Origin: Monodelphis domestica
Taxonomy: Eukaryota; Chordata; Mammalia; Didelphimorphia; Didelphidae
NCBI RefSeq assembly: GCF_027887165.1
Contig: NC_077233.1
Location: 178,587,006 to 178,651,005, forward strand
Reading direction: 5' to 3'
DNA: 64,000 nucleotides
In this document: in pieces, positions 55,295 to 64,000 of the stretch
How positions within the stretch are numbered: position 1 is the first letter of the stretch
Layout of the letters: the number at the start of each line of letters is the position of its first letter
The notes under the pieces: generated by a model
What the model saw: the letters and a program-made list of their open reading frames with translations, nothing else
Database searches by the model: none
What the model was told of the DNA's origin: nothing
Program-made: the position numbers and the translations under genes

Positions 55295-56380
55295 ATGAGA
55301 GGAGCAAGAGCTCAGGCAACTACAAGGAGTAAAGATGGGGTGAGTATGAGCAAACAACAGAAAAAGAAAAAATAAATTACAATCGACAGCTTCTATACAG
55401 GCAATGAGCAAAGAGCTAAGGAAAAAGGGAAGGATGAGGGAACAAAAAGCAAAAAAAAAAAAAAAACAGAAACTCCAGTGAATTGGATACAGGCTTTGGA
55501 AGAACACAAAATACAATTCAAAATACAATTAAGAGAGGCTAGAGACACCTGGGGAAAGAACTTAGAAAGCAAGATAAGTCATCTGGAAACAGAGGCACTT
55601 GAACTAAAATAAGAAAATAGTGTCTTGAAAGCCAAAATTAATCAGCTTGAAAATGAGACAAAGTAGATGAAAGATCAGAAGGAAAAGGATGACCAAAAAG
55701 TCAGGGATGAAATACAGTCATTAAAAACCAGAATTCAACATCTAGAAGCAAGTGATTTCACAAGGCAGCAGGACACTAAAACAAAATCAAAAGAATGAAA
55801 AAAAATTGAGGAAAATATGGAGCACCTCATTCAAAAAACAGAAGATTTAGAAAATTGTTCCAGGAGAGGCAACTTAAGAATCACTGGCCTACCAGAAGAC
55901 CATGACAAAAGAAAAGCCCCTGCATCATAATACAGGAAATTATCTAAGAAAACTTCCCTGGTATTCTAGAACATGAGGGAAAAGAGGAGATTGAAAGAAT
56001 CCACAGATCAACTCCTGTACTTAACCCCCAACTGACAACACCCAGAAATATTATAGCCAAATTAAAAAACTATCAGACCAAGGAAAAAAATATTATAAGC
56101 TGCTAAGAAGAAGTCATTCAGATACCATGGAACCACAGTGAGGATAATACAGGATCTGGCTGAGCTACACTGAAGGACTGAAAGGCATGGAATATGACAT
56201 TCCAGAAAGCAAGGGAACTAGGTCTCAACTACCCAGCAAAACTCACTATATTCTTATGGGGGGAAGTATGGACATTTAACAAACTAGAAGAATTCTAAGC
56301 ATTTGTAAAGGAAAGACCCGATCTGAACAGTAAGCCTGATGCCCAAACACAGAACTCAAGAGAATCATCAAAGGTAATTA
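55295..56380 (+). pseudogene. L1 ORF1 remnant (RNA-binding chaperone)
   Basis: An ATG at 55295 opens a basic start (M-R-G-A-R-A-Q) and runs about 26 codons before the frame breaks. Downstream, 55610-55800 encodes a charged, coiled-coil-like stretch (E-N-S-V-L-K-A-K-I-N-Q-L-E-N-E), and 55862-55900 encodes 'RRGNLRITGLPED', the hallmark of the ORF1p RRM (human form RRNNLRIIGVPE). The C-terminal part follows with several stops. The product family forms trimers that coat L1 RNA. Non-functional here. Confidence 0.85.
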
Positions 56381-56578
56381 AGAAAGAGGGGGAAAATAAA
56401 AACAAAATTTAAAAAAAAAACCTCTTTTTAAGAGGCCCAATAATTTAAAACAATATGTATCCCTATAAGAAAAGAGGTCATTGGTAACTTTTAAAAATTG
56501 TTATTACCACCTGGGCAGCTAGAAGAATTACACTTAGAGGGAAGAGTGACAAACTGTAGAGGATGAAAAGCCAAAAAA

Positions 56579-56660
56579 TAAATATGTATATAGATATATG
56601 TATGCATAAATATATATATATATATGTGTGTGTGTGTGTATGTGTGTGTATATATATATA
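56579..56660. repeat. (TA)n/(TG)n microsatellite in the L1 inter-ORF spacer
   Basis: 'tatatatatatatgtgtgtg' type sequence in the spacer between ORF1 and ORF2. The frame 56478-56663 (minus) is an artefact of it. Confidence 0.9.
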
Positions 56661-57144
56661 CAACTAGAGCTTTAAAAGGAGGTTAATACTAAAAGAAATG
56701 GGAAAAGAAACAAAAGGGGGTAAATTTATATGTCACAAAGAAGCGCATGATGGGAGGGGGGAGAACATCAATATACTGGAAGGGTAAAGCAGTTAGAGAT
56801 AGGAAATACTCAACTCTTACATGCATTGAAATTGACTCAAAGAAGGAAGAACATTCAAGTACATTGGAACAGAGAACTGATTTGTGCCCTATAGGGAAGT
56901 ATAAGGGTAACAAAAGGATTGAGAAGGAGAGAAGCAGTACAAGGGAGGCAGAGGGTGGGGGGATAGTTTAAAAAGACTGTAATGAAAATAAGAGGGGAAT
57001 AAGAAGGAAATGGGATAGAAAAGGAAGTAAAATAAGGGTGGGAATTAGGGAGACTGATTAAAAACAAAACATTGGTGTAGAGGGAAATAGTGAAAGAAGA
57101 AAAGCTAGGATTAGGAGTGGAAATCAAAATGCTGGGAAATAGTA

Positions 57145-60100
57145 ATCATAACTCTGAATGTGAATGGAATAAACTCGCCCATAAAACTCAAGGGAATAGC
57201 AGGGTGTATTAGAAACCAAATCCCTTCCATATGCTGTCTAAAAGAAACACACATGAGGAAGGTAGAAACACATAGGGTAAAAGGAAGAGGATGGAGCCAA
57301 ATCTATTGGGCATCAACTAAAAAAAAAAAGGCAGGAGTCACAATCATGATATCTGACAAAGCCAAAGTAAAACTAGATCTAGTTAAAAGAGATTGGGAAG
57401 GTAATTACATTCTGATAAAAGGAAGTATAGACAATGAGGAAATATCAGTACTCAACATGTATGCCCCAAATGGCATAGCATTCAAATTTCTAAAGGGGAA
57501 ACTAGTGGAGTTCAAGGATGAAATAGACAGAAAAATATACTAGTGGGAGACCTGAACCTTCCTCTATCCAAACTAGATAAATCAAACCAAAAAATAAATA
57601 AGAAAGAGGTAAGAGAAGTGAATGAAATGTTAGAAAAATTAGAGTTAGTAGATATGTGGAGAAAAATAAATAGGGACAAAAAGGAATACACCTTCTTTTC
57701 AGCAACATATGGTACATTCACAAAGATTGACCATGTACTAGGGCATAAAAACATTGCAAACAAGTGCAAAAGAGCAGATATTATAAATACAACCTTCTCA
57801 GATCACAATGCAAAGAAAATAATAATTAGTAAGGGTACATGGAGATGCAAATTAAAAATAATTAGAAATTAAACAATATGATTCTCCAAAATTGGTTAAA
57901 GAACAAATTATAGAAACAATAATTTCATTGAAGAAAATGACAATGATGAGACATCCTTTCAAAATCTATGGGATGCAGCCAAAGCAGTACTCAGGGGGAA
58001 TTTATATCATTGAGTTCATATATTAACAAATTAGAGAGGGCAGAAGTCAATGGATTAGACATGCAAATTAAAAAACTAGAAAATATATAAATAAAAACCC
58101 TCAGATGATGACTAGAGATCCTAAAAATCAAAGGAGAAATTAATAAAATTGAAAGTCAAACAACTATTGATTTAATAAAGAAGACTAGAAGCTGGTACTT
58201 TGAAAAAAACAAAAAAAATTGACAAAGTACTGGTCAATTTAATTTAAAAAAGGGAAGAAGAAAACCAAATTGAGAGTATCCAATATGAAAAGGGAGACCT
58301 CACCTCTAATGAAGAGGAAATTAAGGCAATCATTAAAAACTATTATGCCCAATTATATGGCAATAAATATGGCAATCTGGGTGACATGGATAAATATTTA
58401 CACAAATTTAAATTGCCTACTATAACAGAGGAAGAAATAGACTATCTAAACAACGCCATATCAGAAAAAGAAAATGAACAAGCCATCAAAGAACTCCCTA
58501 AAAATAATCACCAGGACCAGATGGATTCACAAATCAGTTCTATCAAACATTCAAAGAACAACTAATCCCAATATTATACAAACTATTTGACAGAATAAGC
58601 AAGGAAAGAGTTCTACCAAATTGCTTTTACAACACAAATATGGCACTGATTCCAAAGCAAGACAGGTCAAAAACAGAGAAAGAAAACTATAGAACAATCT
58701 CCTTAATGAATATAGATGCAAAAATCTTAAATAGGACACTAGCAAAAAGAGTCCAGCAAGTAATCACAAGGGTTATTCACTATGACCAGGTAGGATTCAT
58801 ACCAGGAATGCAAGGATGGTTCATTATTAGGAAAACTGTCCACATAATTGACCATATTAACAAGCAAACTGACAAAAATCACATGATTATCTCAATAGAT
58901 GTAGAAAAAAGCCTTTGACAAAATACAACACTTATTCCTATTGAAAACACTAGAAAGCATTGGAATAGAAGGGCCTTTCCTAAAAATAATACAGTACATA
59001 TCTAAAACCATCAGCAAACATCATCTGCAATGAGGATAAACTAGAAGCCTTCCCAATAAGATCAGGAGTGAAACAAGGATGCCCATCATCACCTCTATTA
59101 TTTAACATTGTACTAGAAAAACACTAGCTGTAGCAATTAGAGAAGAAAAAGAAATTCAAGGTATTAAAATAGGCAATGAGGAGACCAAGCTATCACTCTT
59201 TGCAGATGATATGATGGTCTACTTAAAGAATCCAAGAGAATTAACCAAAAAGCTAATTGAAATATTCAACAACTTCAGCAAAGTTGCAGGATACAAAATA
59301 AACCCACATAAGTCATCAGCATTTATATATATATGTATATATCCAACACATCTCAGCAACAAGAATTAGAAAGAGAAATCCCATTTAAAATCACCCTAGA
59401 CAATATAAAATACTTGGGAAGCTATCTGCCAAGACAAACACAGGAACTATATGAACACAACTACAAAACACTCTCCACACAATTAAAACTAGATCTAAAC
59501 AATTGAAAAACATCAATTGCTTATGGGTAGGATGAGCTAACATAAAAAAATGACAATCCTACCAAATTAATTTACTTATTTAGTGGCATACCCAATGAAC
59601 TACCAAAAAACTTTTTTACTGAATTAGAAAAATCATAGCAAAGTTCATTTGGAAGAACAAAAGATAAAGGATATCTAGGGAAATCACAAAAAAAATGTGA
59701 AAGGAGGCCTTGCAGTCCCAGATTTTCAACTATATTATAAAGTAGTGGTCATCAAAAGAATTTAGTACTGGCTAAGAGAAAGAAATGAAGATCAGTGGAA
59801 TAGACTTGGGGTAAGTGGCCTCAGTAAGATAGTCTATGATAAATCTAAAGATCCCAGTTTTGGGGACCAAAACCCACTATTTGATAAAAACTGCTGGGAA
59901 AATAGGAAGACAGTATGAAAGAGAGCAGGTTTGGATCAACGTCTCACATCCTACACCAATATAAACTCAGAATGGGTAAATGACTTGAATATAAAGAAGG
60001 AAACTATAAGCAAATTAGGTGAACACAGAACAGTATACATATCAGATCTTTGGGAAAGGAAAGACTTTAAAACCAAGCAAGAACTAAAAAAAATCACAAA

Positions 60101-60817
60101 ATGTAAAATCAATAATTTTGATTGTATCATTAAAAGTTTTTGTACAAACAGAACCAATGCAACCAAAATTAGAAGGGAAGCAACAAATTGGGAAACAATC
60201 TTCATAACAAAAACCTCTGACAAAGATTGGGCAATTTTCAGGTAAAGAAATCAAAACTATTAATAAGCACATGAAAAAGTGTTCTAAATCTCTGATAATC
60301 AGAGAGATGCAAATCAAAATAACTCTGAGCTATCACCTCGCACCTAGCAGATTGGCTAACATGACAGCAATGGAAAATAATGAGTGCTGGTGGGGATGTG
60401 ACAAAGTCGGGACATTAATGCATTTCTGGTGGAGTTGTGAATTAATCCAACCATTCTGGAGGGCAATTTAGAGCTATGTCCAAAAGGTACTAAAAGACTG
60501 TCTGCCCTTTGATCCAGCCATAGCACTGCTGGTTTTGCACCCCAAAGAGATAATAAGGGAAAAGACTTGTACAAGAATATTTAAAGCTGTATTCTTTGTG
60601 TGGCAAAAAATTGGAAAATGAGGGGATGCCCTTCAGTTGGGGAATGGCTGAACAAATTATGGTATATGTTGGTGATGGAATACTATTGTGCTCAAAGGAA
60701 AATAAACTGGAGGAATTCCATGTGAACTGGAACAACCTCCAGGAACTGATGCAGAGTGAAAGGAGCAGAACCAGGAGAACACTGTATACAGATATGGATA
60801 CACTGTGGTACAATTGA
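57145..60817 (+). pseudogene. L1 ORF2 remnant (endonuclease, reverse transcriptase, Cys domain)
   Basis: Endonuclease motifs in order: LNVNGINS at 57154-57177, C-L-K-E-T-H at about 57232-57252, G-D-L-N at about 57546-57557, I-D-H-V-L-G at 57726-57743, and S-D-H-N at 57798-57809. Reverse transcriptase: '[18 protein letters not shown]' and '[10 protein letters not shown]' near 58690-58825, and the catalytic F-A-D-D at 59199-59210 followed by '[18 protein letters not shown]'. C-terminus: C-x3-C-x7-H-x4-C at 60385-60438 (C-W-W-G-C...H-F-W-W-S-C), then 'WNNLQELMQSERSRTRRTLY' and the natural stop at 60815-60817. The start is taken near 57145 because the EN begins there; no clean ATG frame precedes it. 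Stops and shifts are numerous, for example after 57540, 57870 and 58918. Confidence 0.9.
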
Positions 60818-61157
60818 ATTTTATGCACTTCTCCATTAGTGGCAATGCAGTGATACTGAACAACTTGGAGGGATCTACAAGGAAGAACAGTATCCACAGT
60901 CAGAGGAAAAACTGTGGGAGTAGAAACACAGGAAAAAAACTGCTTGATTACATGGGTTGAGGGAATATGGTTGGGAATGTAGACTCTAAATGAACATCTT
61001 AATGTAAATACCAACAACATGGTATTTGATCAAGGACACATGTAATACCCAATGAAATTGCATGTCAGCTATGGGAAGGGTAGGGGGAGGGAAATAATAT
61101 GATTCTTGTGACCAAGGAATAATGTTATAAATTGACTAAATAAATTAATTTTGAAAT
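60818..61157 (+). other. L1 3' UTR and A-rich tail
   Basis: From the ORF2 stop through 'gtatccacagtcagaggaaa', 'acccaatgaaattgcatgtc' and a G-rich 'gggaagggtagggggaggga' stretch to an A/T tail. This is the segment that most of the truncated copies in the window represent. Confidence 0.9.
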
Positions 61158-62340
61158 AGTATTACATTTCTTTAGTTAGAAACTTTGATATTCTCCTATC
61201 TGAACAAAATCTCCTATCATTCTGTCTCATCACATTACCAATCTTAAATCTAGCCTTTCATCTAATTTTCACCTATAATCTCTGCCTCTCATTCAGTAGT
61301 TTAACTTATTCTGACTTTATTTTCCTCCTTTTCTATTTTCTATTATTTCATTTACACTATCCTTTTCTCTTGAATCTATCAACCCCTTTAAATGTTACAA
61401 CTCATGTCTTGCCAAACATCAGCACTGGATTCAGCATAGATTCCACCATTTGCTTCCTCCATTGCTATTCACTAGCTGCTAAATAGAATTAGAAATAGTT
61501 ACCCAACTGTCTTGATGGGGCATATTATATATTCATGTCATCTGTGTGCCTTCACTGAAACAAGGTGGTCTTTTTATCACTCTCTAATTCACTACTTATC
61601 TCATTCTCTGCAGAAGCTACTCGAAACTTTATCTTCTCTCTTCAGACCTTTACACCTCTCCCTCCATGTTTACTCTCCACTGAGGACTTAACTTTGTATT
61701 TTATTGAGAAAATTGAAGCCATTTTTTCTCATTTCCTGTTTTCTTCATCTCAAGATCCTTTAACATCTCCTTCCCACTCTCTTTTCCCCAGTCTTTGATA
61801 TAAGGCATGAGACTGCCCTTCTTTCTAAGGCCTTTCTTTCTTCCTTCTCTTGCCTTCAAAAATTTCCAAATCTATCTCAGGGAAATAGAGGGTAATCAAG
61901 TGATGGAGAAAAAATGTTAGAAAATGAATGCCAAAAATTATTTTTGCATGAAGTGGGAAGATTAAACATTATAAAACTTAGAAAAAAAATTTAAATGTCC
62001 AAATCTGCCTCACTCTTAAATATTCTCCACTAAAACCCACCATTCCCTAAAGCTATTATTCTAAATATTTCCTCTGTTTCCCAACCAAACACCTGGAAAA
62101 AGTTGTCTACCTTTGCTGTCTTTACTTTCTGTTACCTCACTTATTCCATCACATTTTGCAATCAAATTTCTGAACTCAACTGAAAATGGTCTCTTTAAAG
62201 TTACCAATAATTTCTTAGTTCTCAAAGCTGATGGTTTTTTCCCAGGCCTCAACCTTCTCAATTTAACTGCGACAATGGTACTGTTGGTCATTCTCTCCTC
62301 CTGGATACTATCCACTCAAGTTTTCATGATATGAAGGAGG

Positions 62341-62826
62341 TGCCATGCATGGAACCATGTCATAGAGGTGGCTGGGAAGTGAAATGAAGGCTATTCTCTC
62401 CTATTTCTCTTCTTTCCTATGTCTTTGTAGCTCATTTTCCATATTTGCCCCTTAACTGTGCATAAACTATAAAAATAATAAACTATGCATTGATTATTTA
62501 TTATAAACTGATTAGATACTCTGTTGTGCTTACAATGTTTCTTCAGTTTATATCTGTGAAGTAAAGCTCATAAGTGAACTTCTCTTCAGGGCCAGGCAAA
62601 AGAAAGCTAAGGAATATAAAAAGTAACTATTTATTAAGAATATAAGGATAAAAAAGGAATTTTAACTCTAAGGAATTCTGACCACCCAAATAAAACTCCC
62701 TGGTTCCACAAGGAACCACTTCTCCTGTCTCTGCAGGCTACACTAATCCTTCCTGATCTGACTTAACCCAAATTTTCAGTATTCTACAATAAACAACACT
62801 ATTATCCTTATATGAAGTATATAACT
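62341..62826. other. Unassigned sequence
   Basis: Perhaps partly decayed L2 (62390-62460), otherwise nothing recognised. Confidence 0.3.
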
Positions 62827-62958
62827 TTTTTAATTGAAAAAATTTATTTAATTAATTTAGAATATTTTTCCATGGTTACATGATTCATGTTATTTCCCTC
62901 CCCTCATAACACCCCACACACACCATAGCTGATGCACAATTCCCCTGGGTTTTACATG
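62827..62958 (-). mobile_element. Very short young L1 3' end with perfect duplication
   Basis: 132 bases of reverse L1 3' UTR ('agaatatttttccatggtta', 'attcccctgggttttacatg'). Duplication 'tatgaagtatataact' at 62811-62826 and 62959-62974, 16 of 16 identical. Confidence 0.94.
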
Positions 62959-62974
62959 TATGAAGTATATAACT

Positions 62975-63469
62975 CTTAACTTTGTCTCCAAGTTGTCCAA
63001 ATAACAAAGACTAGCTGGCTGAGCCTCAGCAAGAAGCAAGTTAGGACTCTGAGCCTTAGCAAACTCAGAGTCCAAATCAAAGATCAGATCTTTCTTTGGT
63101 CTCCTCAGATATAAAAACAATTTATGAAATAGCAATATGCATTCACTAGTGTTTCCCAAATTGGAAAAGGAAAATCACTTAGCTACTTCAGGTTTTTCCT
63201 ACCTTTCCTTCTACCTCAGACTGTGAGGAGAGAGAAAAGATGTCACCTCTTCCCAGCACTCCAAGAGAGAGTGTAACTGCCACTCCCAGAGACCAACTAC
63301 CACAGAAAAACCATTATCCATCCCCCCACACTGTCAACATTTGAAACTGACACTCTGTCTCAACTCTGTTTCAAACTCCAATTCTTTCTCAAGCCAGCTT
63401 CTTCACTTCTAATCTCTAAATTAATATAACAAGACTTAATTTCTAATATCATCCTTATAATACCCTAAG
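62975..63469. other. Unassigned sequence
   Basis: No repeat or exon recognised; the minus frame 62890-63159 partly overlaps the L1 end and shows no domain. Confidence 0.35.
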
Positions 63470-63749
63470 CTTCTCTCCTGGGCCGTCATCTCTCTTTCTC
63501 TAGCTTATCTCTCTTGATAGCCTCATAAACTCCAGGGGGTTTAAGGGTAATCTCTAGGTAGATGATTTCCAAATCTGTGTAACCTGCCCCATTTTTCCTC
63601 TAAGCTTCAGTTCCATATCAACAATTGCCTATTATATATTTAAAATGAGATGTCATGGAGACATCTCAAACTCAGTAAGTCAAAACATAACTCATTATAT
63701 TTTTCTCCAAATCTTTCCTTCTTTCAAAATTCTCTGTTTTTCTGTCATG

Positions 63750-63750
<1 letters not shown>
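63470..63750 (+). mobile_element. L2 LINE reverse-transcriptase segment
   Basis: One frame gives 'DSLINSRGFKGNL', then 'VDDFQIC', then a 'MRCHGDISNSVSQNITHYIF' type stretch, following the L2 order G-D-L-I-S-S-H-G-F-N-Y-H-L-Y-A-D-D-S-Q-I-Y...M-S-H-R-H-L-K-L-N. Orientation and order suit it being the continuation of the L2 at 61170-62340, with an insertion-rich gap between. Confidence 0.75.

Positions 63751-63822
<72 letters not shown>
63751..63822. repeat. (TA)n microsatellite
   Basis: About 72 bases of TA with two short interruptions, sitting at the tail of the MAR1 that follows, where SINE tails often seed microsatellites. Frames through it (Ile-Tyr runs) are artefacts. Confidence 0.97.
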
Positions 63823-64000
63823 TTGTTCAGTTGTTTTTTAGCTATGTCTGACATTTCGTGATCCCATTTGAAGTTTTCTCAGCAAAGATATTGGAATAGT
63901 TTGTCACCTCCTTTTCCAGTTCATTTTATAGATGAGAAAATTGAGGCAAACTGTATTAAACGAGTTGCATAGGAATACACAGCTAGTCAGTGTCTGAGGC
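63823..64000 (-). mobile_element. MAR1-type SINE, cut by the window edge
   Basis: 'ttgttcagttgttttttagc', 'ttggaatagtttgtcacctc', 'gagaaaattgaggcaaactg', 'cacagctagtcagtgtctga'. Its head lies beyond 64000. Confidence 0.9.

Larger units (their letters stand above)
54678..61169 (+). mobile_element. 5'-complete L1 element with 12-bp target-site duplication
   Basis: Body 54690-61157 (about 6.47 kb) is flanked by 'agtattacattt' at 54678-54689 and 61158-61169. It begins 'gaaggtggagtcaagatgg', has a 5' UTR of about 600 bases, ORF1 and ORF2 remnants separated by a long spacer (about 56380-57140), and the standard 3' UTR ending in 'attgactaaataaatt'. Both ORFs carry many stops and frame changes, so the copy is dead, but all parts are in order. 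It inserted into an L2. Confidence 0.96.
54480..62340 (+). mobile_element. L2-lineage LINE, endonuclease to RT, split by a full-length L1
   Basis: The left arm 54480-54689 is L2 endonuclease-like ('aacttcaacattgatatcaa' encodes an N-F-N-I-D-I segment; family form GDFNIH). The right arm 61170-62340 resumes. 61565-61798 gives 'FTPLPPCLLSTEDLTLYFIE' and 'KIEAIFSHF' (family form PLPPLSAEDLASYFTKKIEVI), and 62113-62330 gives 'TENGLFKVTNNFLVLKADGF' with 'LNLTAT', the family's T-E-T-A-L-x-K-V-T-x-D-L segment before L-D-L-S-A-A-F-D. It is an old fossil with many breaks. Confidence 0.8.

Noticed and set aside
55100-55528. 142-codon minus-strand frame, the second longest in the window
   Set aside because: Antisense to the L1 5' UTR and start of ORF1; Phe/Leu/Ser-rich because of the purine-rich sense strand.
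57160-60471. Series of plus-strand frames resembling an endonuclease/polymerase operon
   Set aside because: They are consecutive fragments of one inactivated L1 ORF2.
60490-61020. 176-codon minus-strand frame, the longest in the window
   Set aside because: Antisense to the L1 ORF2 C-terminus and 3' UTR. The same antisense frame appears in part at other L1 copies (47412-47943), so it is a property of the L1 and not a gene.
63645-63854. Ile-Tyr repeat proteins on both strands
   Set aside because: Translation of the (TA)n microsatellite with L2 sequence on one side.

Overview
This is a gene-poor stretch of marsupial nuclear DNA. It carries the characteristic metatherian mixture: tRNA-headed SINE1-type elements with an L1-style tail, MAR1-type SINEs with an RTE-style tail, very many MIR/THER1-like CORE-SINEs, marsupial L1 3' ends, long stretches of L2 LINE coding sequence, L3/CR1 pieces and one RTE fragment. 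I cannot decide from the sequence whether it is an American or an Australian marsupial; family names are given from memory of the marsupial repeat literature and no library search was run.

I found no convincing host exon, tRNA, snRNA or miRNA. Every reading frame that looks like protein is a LINE reverse transcriptase/endonuclease fossil, a translated microsatellite, or a chance frame. The window is therefore intergenic or deep intronic.

Layout: 0-5 kb holds MIRs, an old L1 carrying a SINE1, and L2 fragments. 5.5-8.2 kb is a long minus-strand L2 split by L1 pieces. 8.8-17.7 kb is L2 in both orientations with SINEs and a GC-richer unique block (13.8-14.9 kb). 17.7-19 kb is a plus-strand L3/CR1. 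20.5-20.9 kb is a pure (GA)n run followed by a long purine tract. 21-29 kb is mostly unassigned sequence with scattered MIRs. 29.1-29.6 kb is a SINE-derived minisatellite. 30-37 kb holds an L3 broken by an L1, an 18-bp perfect inverted repeat, a probable solo LTR with a (CT)n run, a tiny mariner-like palindrome and a SINE1/MAR1 chimera. 37-45 kb holds several L1 ends and a repeat-free block at 40.7-42.1 kb. 47-48.3 kb is a triple nest (L2 containing MAR1 containing L1). 48.3-54.5 kb holds L2, RTE and repeat-free blocks. 54.7-61.2 kb is a 5'-complete but inactivated L1 inserted into a plus-strand L2 whose remains resume on the far side.

No new biological system is evident. The most useful leads are a 121-bp SINE patch shared almost exactly between two loci 3.5 kb apart, the SINE-derived minisatellite, the nested insertion stacks that give relative ages, and several repeat-free blocks that may be conserved regulatory elements.
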